64,000 nucleotides of DNA, from assembly GCF_000797445.1 (NCBI RefSeq), contig NZ_JSWF01000014.1, positions 1 through 64,000 on the forward strand, given 5' to 3'. A model generated the notes under the pieces. That model made no database searches. It worked only from the letters and a program-made list of their open reading frames with translations, and was not told where the DNA came from. This document shows, piece by piece, positions 43,013 through 51,633 of this stretch (positions are counted from its first letter, which is position 1; every line of letters begins with the position of its first letter). This DNA is from Lacinutrix jangbogonensis (lineage in GTDB: Bacteria > Bacteroidota > Bacteroidia > Flavobacteriales > Flavobacteriaceae). Both the position numbers and the translations under genes were made by a program.

Positions 43013-44871
43013 TAGTCTTTTTCTAATTCCAATGCACTCGAAAGTGTAGGTTTAGCTTTTATATTTTTTGGCTTTTTTTGTTTTGGCAGATTGCTTTTTA
43101 TCACGTCTTGCTTCACTTGTTTTTTAGGAACTTGCCTTGATGCTTTTAACGGTTTATCATCACGAGCATCTCCAAAACGAACTTTAGGTTTGCCTTCTTG
43201 GTCTGCTTGATCAATTCGGTTTAATAAATTGTCATCAAAAAACTCTTCTTCGGGAACAGCAGGAGCTAGGCCTTTTATAACAGGTAAATTTAAAGGAGGA
43301 TCGTCTTTAAATAAATCATCCACACTTAACGGTCTTTCCTCTTCTCGCCAATCAAAATCATTCAATCGCTTAGCGCCTTTTGGAATAGCATCTTCTGGAA
43401 AGGTGTTGGCATCGGTTGAAATTAATCGCTTATAATAGTAAATACCACCTGCTTCAAAATACATTTCAATATTTGCAGAGCGCGCTTTGTCTAAGCCTAC
43501 AAAGGCGTCTTCTTCATCTCTAAGAATAAAAATAGATTCAGCATTTCTAAAAATGTTTACTTGCTTTAATTGGTTGTTGTCATCGAATAAACCAACCAAT
43601 CGTTTTCCTTTTATTTGGCTGTAATAGTCTGTGCTTAATGTGTCTTTACTTATAATAAAAGCATTCTCGAAAACAATAAGAGAATCTAATTTTTCAGTAT
43701 CAGGATTAGATTTTAAATGAATAGTATCACCTGTAATTTGGTTTGTTAAATGCCAAAGAATAGGGCGTCTTTTAACAGCAAAGGCATCCTTTGAAGATAA
43801 ATGTGACAGATTAATAAGTTGTGTTAAGCCCGTTTGATGGTTAATATGAATAGAATCTGACTTCCCACTAATATCAGATTTATATAATTTTGCGTTTCTG
43901 AAAGCTCTAGTAATTCTCTTGTCTTCTTTTCCGGTAACCATCAAGGTATCCGAATGTATATAAATAGAATCATTTTCTTGAACCGAAATTGCTAATGCGC
44001 GTTTAGTTACAAAAGCCGAATCTTTAGATTTATAAACCTCGGCATAATGGCCAGTAATAATGCTTTTATTTATAGTATCGGTTATTACAATATTGTTTGA
44101 AGCCGAGGCGAAATCTCGATTTCTGTCAAAAAACAAACTGTCTCCTTCCACAACGCGATTGTCGTAATCTATTCTTGAATTTTTTGTAAAATAACCTATG
44201 TCTTCATTGGTGTTATAAAACCCACGTTCGCAATATACAGTGCTTGTTTCTCCTACAATTTTAGAATGCCCATACATGTAAGCATGTCCACTTTCTGAGT
44301 AGAAATCTAATTGATTTGTAGTGAGCACATATTCTGGATTTACCAGTTTTACATCATTAAGAAAACGGTATTTCTTTTTTGTCATATAATAACGACCAAC
44401 AGTACTAGTAATCGTTCCAGAAGAGTCTCTTACCACCATTCCATCTTCTTCATAATAAGCCTCTTGTTTGGCACGATCGAAAAAGAGTTTGTCTGTAGTT
44501 AATGTAGAACTTGGCTCTGTTAAAACGACGTTGCCTTTAGCATATGCTAATTGTGTTTTTCCGCTGTATTCTGCGTATTTGGCAACCATAGTAATGGTAT
44601 CACCTTGTACCATTTTCACATTACCATAAGCTTCAACAAAATTTTCTTTACCATATAAAACAGCTTGATCGCAATACATATCGATACCATCATGGTAGAC
44701 GTGTACTTGTCCAGCATCACTTCGTGTTAGAATTCTTGCGCCTGGATATTTTTCTTCGTCTATTTCGCCAAAAGCGCCAGAGTCTTTAATTTCAATGTTT
44801 TTACGTTGTTGTGCAAAACTGTTAAAAGAAATGAAACTTAAAAAAAGTACTATAAAAAAGTTTTTAAACAT
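43012..44871 (-). CDS. OstA/LptA-like organic solvent tolerance protein
   Basis: 619 residues from ATG 44871; an upstream start at 44895 would lie within a TATTTTTG promoter-like box (44893-44900), so the internal start with signal peptide MFKNFFIVLFLSFISFNSFA is chosen. The mature part is a long run of OstA-like beta-jellyroll repeats: YCDQAVLYGKENFVEAYGNV, KMVQGDTITMVAKYAEYSG, TQLAYAKGNVVL, KLFFDRAKQEAYYEEDGMVV. It should carry LPS across the periplasm or assist LptD. The C-terminal ~90 residues are Lys/Pro-rich. Followed by the aminotransferase. Confidence 0.88.
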   Translation of the reverse strand: MFKNFFIVLFLSFISFNSFAQQRKNIEIKDSGAFGEIDEEKYPGARILTRSDAGQVHVYHDGIDMYCDQAVLYGKENFVEAYGNVKMVQGDTITMVAKYAEYSGKTQLAYAKGNVVLTEPSSTLTTDKLFFDRAKQEAYYEEDGMVVRDSSGTITSTVGRYYMTKKKYRFLNDVKLVNPEYVLTTNQLDFYSESGHAYMYGHSKIVGETSTVYCERGFYNTNEDIGYFTKNSRIDYDNRVVEGDSLFFDRNRDFASASNNIVITDTINKSIITGHYAEVYKSKDSAFVTKRALAISVQENDSIYIHSDTLMVTGKEDKRITRAFRNAKLYKSDISGKSDSIHINHQTGLTQLINLSHLSSKDAFAVKRRPILWHLTNQITGDTIHLKSNPDTEKLDSLIVFENAFIISKDTLSTDYYSQIKGKRLVGLFDDNNQLKQVNIFRNAESIFILRDEEDAFVGLDKARSANIEMYFEAGGIYYYKRLISTDANTFPEDAIPKGAKRLNDFDWREEERPLSVDDLFKDDPPLNLPVIKGLAPAVPEEEFFDDNLLNRIDQADQEGKPKVRFGDARDDKPLKASRQVPKKQVKQDVIKSNLPKQKKPKNIKAKPTLSSALELEKD

Positions 44872-45355
44872 CTTGTAATTTAGAGTTTTGAACAAAAATA
44901 ACGATTATAATGAGTTCACATTATGTATTAGCATAATTTTAATACCATTTGCTATTTTGAACGTGCTGTAAAGAAAATTGTAATATGTTTTTTAAAATAA
45001 AAACACAATAGAAGTAGCGGTATTGTATTTAATTTATAAATGCTGTTATACTTTGAAAACACTCTGTTTTTATTATGAAGGTTTTGAGGCTGTTCTTGGT
45101 TTTATTTGTCTTGATTATGATAATGCTGCCTCAAAGAGATGATACCTATATATTGTAAATTTTTCTTCATTTTCTTTTATTTCTTAAAAAAAACATTTCT
45201 TTTGTTCAGCTATTAATTGAATATCCTCTAAAATCACAAAAATAAACTAATGTCTAAGTAGTATATATTCTTATACTATTCTACAGGTTTTTAAAGTCAC
45301 AAATCAATTCTTTAGCAAAATTATTTTACACAATTAATTAATAATCTAAAGAAAG
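44872..45355. other. Long intergenic region with an inverted repeat and a possible 27-residue frame
   Basis: This divergent gap holds a promoter-like TTG-N21-TATACTTTG on the plus strand (45023-45055; spacing of the -7 box is one base too long), a plus-strand 27-codon frame (45075-45158, MKVLRLFLVLFVLIMIMLPQ then RDDTYIL) and an 8-bp inverted repeat TTTGAGGC (45083-45090) / GCCTCAAA (45128-45135) inside that frame. The last 150 bases before ATG 45356 are AT-rich without a recognisable -7 box. Confidence 0.4.
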
Positions 45356-47640
45356 ATGAAAAAAATTTTACTTATTGCAGCCTTTGTGCTTACTGCAAGC
45401 TTTGCTTCAGCACAATCATTAAACTACCAAGCAGCCGCTAGAGATGTTAGTGGGAACTTAATTATTCAAGAAAACTTAGGTGTTCAAGTAAGAATACTTT
45501 CAGGAACTAATTCTGGACCTGAAGTTTTTGCCGAAACTTGGACCGTAACCACTAATACAAATGGTGTTTTTGACCTCGCAATTGGAGAAGGTGCAAATGT
45601 TTCTGGAGATTTATCAACATTAAATTGGGGAGCTGTTTTGTACTTCTTAGAGATCGCAATCGATGAAACTGGAGGCAATATGTACGCCGTTGTAGGCACT
45701 TCTCAGTTAAAATTTACACCAATGGCAATAAATTCAAAGGCTGCTATTGCGCAGTTAGAACTTGAGAAAGCACCATTAGCTAGCCCTGCTTTTACAGGTG
45801 ATATTACAATGGTAAACAGTCTAGTTCATAGTGCAAACCCAACAAGAGATTACCTTCGTTTTGTTGGAAATAATGGTACTCAATTAGCAGCACAGACTTT
45901 TTTGAGATTAAAGATTAATAATGCAGATAAGCTTGTTGTTTTAAGCGATAAAATATATTCTACAGTTCCTATTGGGATAGGAACTGTATTACCTTCAGCA
46001 GATTTAGACATTGTTGGAAGTTTTCAATATGAAGATGGAAACGAAGGCGTTGGTAAAGTCTTAACTTCAGATGTGGATGGATTAGCAAGTTGGGCAGATG
46101 CTGCTACAGGAACCGATAACCAAACAGCAGCAGAAGTACCATCTATGGTAACAGGAGATATTGAAGCTACTAATGTAGATGCAGCAATAGCTGAGTTAGA
46201 AGCAGAGAAAGCACCATTAGCTAGCCCACGTTAACAGGCACAGTATCGGTTACGGATGGTTCTAATTATGTCTATATTTCTGAAACAGGAAATATTGATG
46301 GCTCAGGAGATGTTATTGTTTCAGGAGATGTATTGGCAACAGATATTAAGACTATTTCAGGAAAAGTATATACAGATGGTATTGAAGAAGAAACGCTTGA
46401 TAATGGTGTTGAAATAGATGGTGTAATATTAAAAGATGATTCTGTAACTGCAACAAATTTTATAGGTGATGGTTCAATGTTAACAAATTTACCAGTAAGC
46501 GCAGACGACCAAACAGCAGCAGAAGTACCTTCTACAGTAACAGGAGGCATTGAAGCTACTAATGTAGATGCAGCAATTGCAGAGTTAGAAGCAGAGAAAG
46601 CACCATTAGCTAGCCCTACATTTACAGGTAATGTTACGGCAAGCAGTTTAGTTTCTAGTGAATATCCAGCAGGAAATTACCTTCGTTTTGTTAGTAATAA
46701 TTGCACTCAATTATCAGGAGCTACTTTTTTGGGATTAAAGATTAATAATGCAGATAAACTTGTTGTTTTAAGCGATAAAATATATTCTACAGTTCCTATT
46801 GGAATAGGTTCTACTTCGCCTTCAGCAGATTTAGACATCGTTGGAAGTTTTCAATATGAAGATGGAAACGAAGCAGTTGGTAAAGTCTTAACTTCAGATG
46901 TGGATGGAAATGCTACATGGGAAACACCAATTGCAGGTTCAGGTAATCAAACAGCGGCAGAAGTACCTTCTACAGTAACAGGAGGCATTGAAGCTACTAA
47001 TGTAGATGCAGCAATTGCTGAGTTAGAAGCAGAGAAAGCACCATTAAGTTTAGTCATTTCTGCACAAGCAACAGCAGATAATGCAGAGGCTTTGGCTAAT
47101 CAAGCAGATAGTGCAGCGAGTTCGGCACAATCACTAGCAAATTCGGCATACGGTGAAGCACAGCAAGCACAATCCCAAGCAAGTTCTGCATATGGTAGTG
47201 CTCAGCAAGCATAATCACAAGCAAGTGCGGCATATAGCAGTGCTCAGTCAGCTTCGCAATCAGCAGGTTCAGCACAATCTCAAGCAAGTGCGGCATACAG
47301 TAAAGCACAACAAGCACAATCTCAAGCAAATGCGGCATACAGTAAAGCACAACAAGCACAATCACAAGCAGGTTCAGCACAATCTCAAGCAGGTTCAGCA
47401 CAATCACAAGCAAGTGCGGCATATTCTTTAGCAAGTCAAAATGCTTCAGCTATTGCAAATTATCATAGTTCTGGTTTACAAGAATCTAGTGTTAACAACA
47501 CTGTAAGTATAAATTCTGTGTTAAACTTAACACCTCAAACAATTGCGCCGTTAAATCCAGTAAATGGTACTATTTATTTTGATGGTACGCATTTAAAATT
47601 AAGAGTTAACGGTTTATGGAAAACGGTTCAATTATTATAA
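45356..47640 (+). pseudogene. Secreted fibre-like adhesin with one frameshift and one nonsense codon
   Basis: Signal peptide (MKKILLIAAFVLTASFASAQ), a beta-rich N-domain, then two long repeats built on QTAAEVPSTVTGGIEATNVD, AAIAELEAEKAPLASPTFTG and NYLRFV...LKINNADKLVVLSD, an alanine-rich heptad stalk, and a C-terminal GTIYFDGTHLKLRVNGLWK block like tail-fibre ends. A base is missing after 46227 (AGC CC- ACG TTA ACA; sister copies read AGC CCT ACA), and codon 47212-47214 is TAA where CAA occurs in every equivalent heptad. Restored length is 761 residues. Parts could be expressed as 292- and 293-residue pieces, but I judge the gene broken or the read erroneous. Followed by two more surface-protein genes. 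Confidence 0.85.
47070..47450 (+). repeat. Alanine-rich heptad/14-residue repeats (21- and 42-bp units)
   Basis: About 18 consecutive heptads of the form A-x-x-A-x-S-x (AQQAQSQ, ASAAYSK, AGSAQSQ), with near-identical 42-bp and 21-bp DNA units at 47280-47410. This predicts a long alanine coiled coil; the DNA repetition favours unit loss or gain. Confidence 0.8.
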
Positions 47641-47697
47641 TATTTTCACTATATTGATAACTTGAATATTATCGCTATAATTATTTAAAATAAAAAA

Positions 47698-48693
47698 ATG
47701 AAAACACTATTAAAATTTACTCTTTGTTTATGTGTTTGCTTTTCTCAAGCGCAAAGCATTGAAAGACAGGTTATAGGTGCTTCGGGTACTACATTAACTA
47801 ATGGTACTGTTTCACTAGATTTTACAGTAGGTGAGCTTGCTGTAACAACAATTACTAACGGTACCACGACTTTAAGTCAAGGTTTTCATCAACCAAGTGT
47901 GTTGTTAGGAATAAAAATAAATCCTATTGCGTTTTTGCAAGGTGCTTTATTAGATAGCCCAGATAATTTTATGCGCGACGATTTACGTACATCACTTGTG
48001 CCAGTAACATCACCTTATGCTGATGTCTTAGTTTGTAATTCCTCTGTGTTTACAGATGGAGGAACTGCTACTACTGGTTTAGCTCAAGACAATGTTGTAG
48101 ACTGGGTTTTTGTAGAGCTTAGAGATGCAGTAGATAATACCTCAGTAATAGCTAGCCAGTCGGCTTTATTACAACGCGATGGAGATATAGTTGGTGTAGA
48201 TGGAGTTTCAGATTTAGAATTTAATATAGAAGCTAGAAACTATTATGTAGTTATTAAACATAGAAATCATTTAGGCATAATGACAGCTAATACTATAGCG
48301 TTGTCTAGTGCATTAGTAATAGTCGATTTTACAGTTGCTAATAATCAAATTACTCACGGTGCCAATGCACAAACAACTTTTGGAGTGCAAAGTGGTGCAG
48401 TAGCAATGTGGGCAGGTAATGTAAATGGGGATGATATTGTATCGTATTTAGGTACTGCTCCAGATGTTCCAAGTATTTTAGCTGAAGTATTAAATGATCC
48501 AGGTAATTTTTTAAATTTCCCAACATATTCTGTGAATGGATACAAAACAAGTGATGTAAATATGGATGGAAACACTCAGTATACAGGAACTGAACCAGAT
48601 ACTCCTTTTATTTTTCAAAATGTAGTGTCTCATCCAGGAAATTTTTTAAATTTTAGTACTTACCAAATACAAGAACAATTACCAGAAAATTAA
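47698..48693 (+). CDS. Secreted surface protein (hemagglutinin-like) with dockerin-type Asp motifs
   Basis: 331 residues. Signal peptide 1-19 (MKTLLKFTLCLCVCFSQAQ). The N-terminal part IERQVIGASGTTLTNGTVSL and TTLSQGFHQP resembles the leading block of many Bacteroidota T9SS cargo proteins. The C-terminal third has two calcium-loop-like pieces, GNVNGDDIVSYLG and SDVNMDGNTQYTG, each followed by a PGNFLNF repeat, as in dockerin-like proteins. There is no T9SS sorting domain. 57 bases after the broken fibre gene and 12 before the next, so likely co-transcribed. Adhesive role inferred. Confidence 0.75.
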   Translation: MKTLLKFTLCLCVCFSQAQSIERQVIGASGTTLTNGTVSLDFTVGELAVTTITNGTTTLSQGFHQPSVLLGIKINPIAFLQGALLDSPDNFMRDDLRTSLVPVTSPYADVLVCNSSVFTDGGTATTGLAQDNVVDWVFVELRDAVDNTSVIASQSALLQRDGDIVGVDGVSDLEFNIEARNYYVVIKHRNHLGIMTANTIALSSALVIVDFTVANNQITHGANAQTTFGVQSGAVAMWAGNVNGDDIVSYLGTAPDVPSILAEVLNDPGNFLNFPTYSVNGYKTSDVNMDGNTQYTGTEPDTPFIFQNVVSHPGNFLNFSTYQIQEQLPEN

Positions 48694-48705
48694 TTATATA
48701 AAATC

Positions 48706-49524
48706 ATGAAAAAAAATACTTTGCCTACACTAATTATTTTATTACTCTGTTTTTTTTCAGGGCAATTAAATGCTCAAGATGGTTATACCTACACATTAGT
48801 AGATAATGGGGCCCTTAGCTTTTCTATAGCTGCTGTGCCAAATGCAAGTGCATCAAACTTTGCTTCCTCGGTGCAGAGTTATGGCTTTACTATTATTGTT
48901 CCCGATGGCGTAACATTAGGTATCACTTCCTCACTAGGAAGTTCAGCATCTCACACCTTTTTCGATGGGACCGCTGTTGGAATGCCAACTATTGATGGGT
49001 ATTTAATAACTGAAGTTTTAGGGAGTCCAGCTGCATTACCAGCACCTTCTGCAGGAACTACCACAACTGTGGTAACTATTCAAGTATCTGGATCACCTAC
49101 AACAGGTATGATGTATCTTTTAGCTAACAACTCTGCTTTAGCTACGACAGTAACACCTTTAAAAAGTTTTATGCAAGCAGATATGGTAGATGATGCAATG
49201 GTGGCATTTACAAATGTTGTAGACCCGAATGCTAGTGGTTTGTCTGGAACACTCTCTCATATGTTTACTACATTAAGTACACCGACTTCAGAATTAGTAG
49301 GTTACTCAATTTCTCCTAATCCAGCAACAGATGTTGTTAATATTACAGGCTTAGAGAATGACTTAACAAGTATCGAGATCTATAATGTTACAGGACAAAA
49401 AGTATTAACAGCGACAAATAATTTAGAGTCTTTTAATGTTAGTGCATTTCAAACAGGCGTTTACTTTGTTCAATTAAATACAGAAACGGCAAGCAAAACA
49501 ATTAAATTAGTTAAAAAGGATTAA
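48706..49524 (+). CDS. Secreted protein with T9SS type A sorting domain
   Basis: 272 residues. Signal peptide 1-23 (ending FFSGQLNAQ), a beta-sandwich-like N-domain of ~165 residues (SFSIAAVPNASASNFASSVQ, cohesin-like look) and a C-terminal T9SS type A domain from ~195: YSISPNPATDVVNITG, SIEIYNVTGQKVL, FQTGVYFVQLNT, KTIKLVKKD. The domain directs export through the Por/Gld type IX system. Its cohesin-like body next to a protein with dockerin-like motifs is suggestive of pairing, but unproven. Last gene of the surface set, followed by a strong terminator. Confidence 0.88.
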   Translation: MKKNTLPTLIILLLCFFSGQLNAQDGYTYTLVDNGALSFSIAAVPNASASNFASSVQSYGFTIIVPDGVTLGITSSLGSSASHTFFDGTAVGMPTIDGYLITEVLGSPAALPAPSAGTTTTVVTIQVSGSPTTGMMYLLANNSALATTVTPLKSFMQADMVDDAMVAFTNVVDPNASGLSGTLSHMFTTLSTPTSELVGYSISPNPATDVVNITGLENDLTSIEIYNVTGQKVLTATNNLESFNVSAFQTGVYFVQLNTETASKTIKLVKKD

Positions 49525-49570
49525 TCTTTAAATTAACTAGTGCTAATTTTAATTAGTAGTTATTTAGGAC

Positions 49571-49608
49571 AAAAAAACCTATCAATTTTTTAGTTGATAG
49601 GTTTTTTT
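49571..49608. terminator. Strong intrinsic terminator after the surface-protein genes
   Basis: Perfect 15-bp stem: A7-CCTATCAA (49571-49585) with TTGATAGG-T7 (49594-49608), loop TTTTTTAG. Works on either strand. Confidence 0.88.
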
Positions 49609-49628
49609 TACAGTAATTTTAATACAAA

Positions 49629-49663
49629 AAAAACCTGCCGAAGATTATACTTGGCAGGTTTTT
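49629..49663 (-). terminator. Intrinsic terminator for purA
   Basis: 11-bp perfect stem AAAAACCTGCC (49629-49639) / GGCAGGTTTTT (49653-49663), 13-base loop. On the minus strand it runs into a T8 tract, 17 bases after the purA stop. Confidence 0.82.
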
Positions 49664-49679
49664 GAGTGTTGTATTAGAT

Positions 49680-50954
49680 TTAATCTCTAAAAATAGTTTG
49701 TTTTCTATCTGGTCCAACAGAAACAATTGTAATAGGAATTTCCAATTCCTTTTCAAGGAAATCTATATAATCGTTTAATTCTTTTGGTAGTTGCGAATAG
49801 TCGTTCATTTTAGTTAAGTCTTCCTTCCAGCCTTTAAAATCTGTGTAGATTGGCTCTACATTCTCAGGTTCGATGTTAAACGGTAAATGTTCGATTGTTT
49901 CTCCTTTATATTTGTAGGCAGTAGCAACTTTTAAGGTTTTAAAACCAGAAAGCACATCACTTTTCATCATCATTAATTTTGTTACACCATTAACGCGACA
50001 GGTGTATTTTAAAGCTACTAAATCTAACCAGCCACAACGTCTTCCTCGACCTGTTACTGCTCCAAATTCTTGACCAACTCTGGCCATTTCTTCACCATCT
50101 GCATCAAATAACTCCGTTGGAAAAGGTCCAGAACCCACACGCGTAGTATACGCTTTAAAAATCCCAAAGACTTCTTTTATTTGGTTTGGTGCTATACCTA
50201 AACCTGTACAAGCTCCAGCAGCAGTTGTGTTAGAAGAAGTTACAAATGGATACGTTCCAAAATCAATATCCAAAAGCGAACCTTGAGCGCCTTCTGCTAA
50301 AATGGTTTTACCATCTTTTAGCGCTTGGTGTAAATAAGCTTCACTATCTATAAATTGTAATTCTTTTAATCTTTCTATAGACTCGAAAAATTCAACTTCC
50401 ATTTCTGCTAAATCGTATTGTACATCGACGTTGTAGAAAGCAATCATAGCTTCATGCTTATTAGCTAAAGCTCTGTATTTTTCTTTCCAGCCTGTCATCT
50501 CTAAATCACCAACACGAATTCCATTTCTACCTGTTTTGTCCATGTATGTTGGACCAATACCTTTTAGTGTAGAGCCAATTTTAGCTTTGCCTTTTGAGGC
50601 TTCACTTGCAGCATCTAATAAACGATGCGTTGGTAGAATTAAATGTGCTTTGCGCGATACAATTAGACGTGCTTTGTAGTCTATCTCAAAGGGATCTAAA
50701 CCTTCTAGTTCTTTTATAAAAACTACCGGATCGACAACAACGCCATTTCCAATAACATTCATAGATTCTTTATGAAAAATTCCAGAAGGAATTGTTCTAA
50801 GTACGTGTTTTATGCCATCAAATTTAAGTGTATGCCCTGCATTTGGACCACCTTGAAAGCGTGCAATAATATTGTATTTTGAGGTTAATACATCGACAAT
50901 TTTTCCTTTGCCTTCGTCTCCCCATTGTAAACCTAGTAGTAAATCTACTGCCAT
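49680..50954 (-). CDS. purA: Adenylosuccinate synthetase
   Basis: 424 residues, standard length. GTP-dependent ligation of IMP and aspartate in AMP synthesis. LLLGLQWGDEGKGKIVDVL (catalytic D13/GTP loop), GGPNAGHTL (His41 region), GIGPTYMDKTGRNGIRVGDL, AEGAQGSLLDIDFGTYPFVT, VTGRGRRCGWLDLVALK and the C-terminal GPDRKQTI are all intact. Begins 5 bases after the Fur-like gene, so it is co-transcribed with it. Confidence 0.97.
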   Translation of the reverse strand: MAVDLLLGLQWGDEGKGKIVDVLTSKYNIIARFQGGPNAGHTLKFDGIKHVLRTIPSGIFHKESMNVIGNGVVVDPVVFIKELEGLDPFEIDYKARLIVSRKAHLILPTHRLLDAASEASKGKAKIGSTLKGIGPTYMDKTGRNGIRVGDLEMTGWKEKYRALANKHEAMIAFYNVDVQYDLAEMEVEFFESIERLKELQFIDSEAYLHQALKDGKTILAEGAQGSLLDIDFGTYPFVTSSNTTAAGACTGLGIAPNQIKEVFGIFKAYTTRVGSGPFPTELFDADGEEMARVGQEFGAVTGRGRRCGWLDLVALKYTCRVNGVTKLMMMKSDVLSGFKTLKVATAYKYKGETIEHLPFNIEPENVEPIYTDFKGWKEDLTKMNDYSQLPKELNDYIDFLEKELEIPITIVSVGPDRKQTIFRD

Positions 50955-50959
50955 AGTAG

Positions 50960-51418
50960 TTAGTTGTTTTTAGTTGATTTTCGGTTACCGTAAAAATATA
51001 GTGAGTGGTTAGTGATTTCGATATCAAAAACCTCTTCGATTGTTTTTTTTATAGATTGAATTCTTGGATCGCAAAACTCGATAACCTCACCGGTGTCTGT
51101 TAAAATAACATGATCGTGTTGTTTATCGAAATAAGACTTTTCGTAGTGTGCTTGGTTTTTTCCAAATTGGTGCTTACGCACCAAACCACAGTCTAGAAGT
51201 AATTCTATAGTATTGTAAAGTGTTGCGCGACTTACTCGGTATTTTTTATTCTTCATACTTAAGTACAAAGATTCAATATCAAAATGTTCTTTGTTATTGT
51301 AGATTTCTTGAAGTATAGCGTAACGTTCTGGTGTCTTTCTGTGACCATTACCTTCTAAAAAAGATGTAAAAACATTTTTTACAATCTCTTGATTTTTTGT
51401 ATCTGTATTTGCGCTCAT
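50960..51418 (-). CDS. Fur family transcriptional regulator
   Basis: 152 residues. Winged helix in residues ~15-90 ([40 protein letters not shown]) and the dimer/metal domain with [20 protein letters not shown] and [10 protein letters not shown]. The HxHDH-like metal set is present, but the usual CxxC pair for structural zinc is absent (only C-D-P remains), as in several Bacteroidota Fur/PerR members. Whether it senses iron or peroxide is open. Upstream of purA with a 5-base gap. Confidence 0.9.
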   Translation of the reverse strand: MSANTDTKNQEIVKNVFTSFLEGNGHRKTPERYAILQEIYNNKEHFDIESLYLSMKNKKYRVSRATLYNTIELLLDCGLVRKHQFGKNQAHYEKSYFDKQHDHVILTDTGEVIEFCDPRIQSIKKTIEEVFDIEITNHSLYFYGNRKSTKNN

Positions 51419-51429
51419 AGTCTAAGCGA

Positions 51430-51437
51430 CAAATTTA
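51430..51437 (-). promoter_or_regulatory. Probable -7 promoter element for fur-purA
   Basis: Minus-strand TAAATTTG matches TAnnTTTG, 11 bases before ATG 51418. TTG box not found at the usual spacing. Confidence 0.42.
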
Positions 51438-51633
51438 CATCTTTTTTTGAGGTAATTCTATGATTTTAAGAGATAGAATAACGTGTTATCAAGCAGTTAT
51501 TAACAAGCTGGAAATAGAACTCATTTTAACATTTTATATCTTAGAGGAAATCGGGAATTTAGAAGTTAAAGGAAAGCGTTTTTTTTGTTGTATAGTTGAT
51601 GAAAATGACAAGATTTTTGTTTAAATGAGCGCA

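Noticed and set aside
47096-47434. Minus-strand 112-residue and plus-strand 92-residue frames rich in His/Gln/Leu
   Set aside because: Other-frame readings of the alanine heptad repeats.
47080-47450. Regular short repeats that could suggest a CRISPR array
   Set aside because: Units are 21 or 42 bp, in frame, and code alanine heptads; there are no unique spacers or cas genes.
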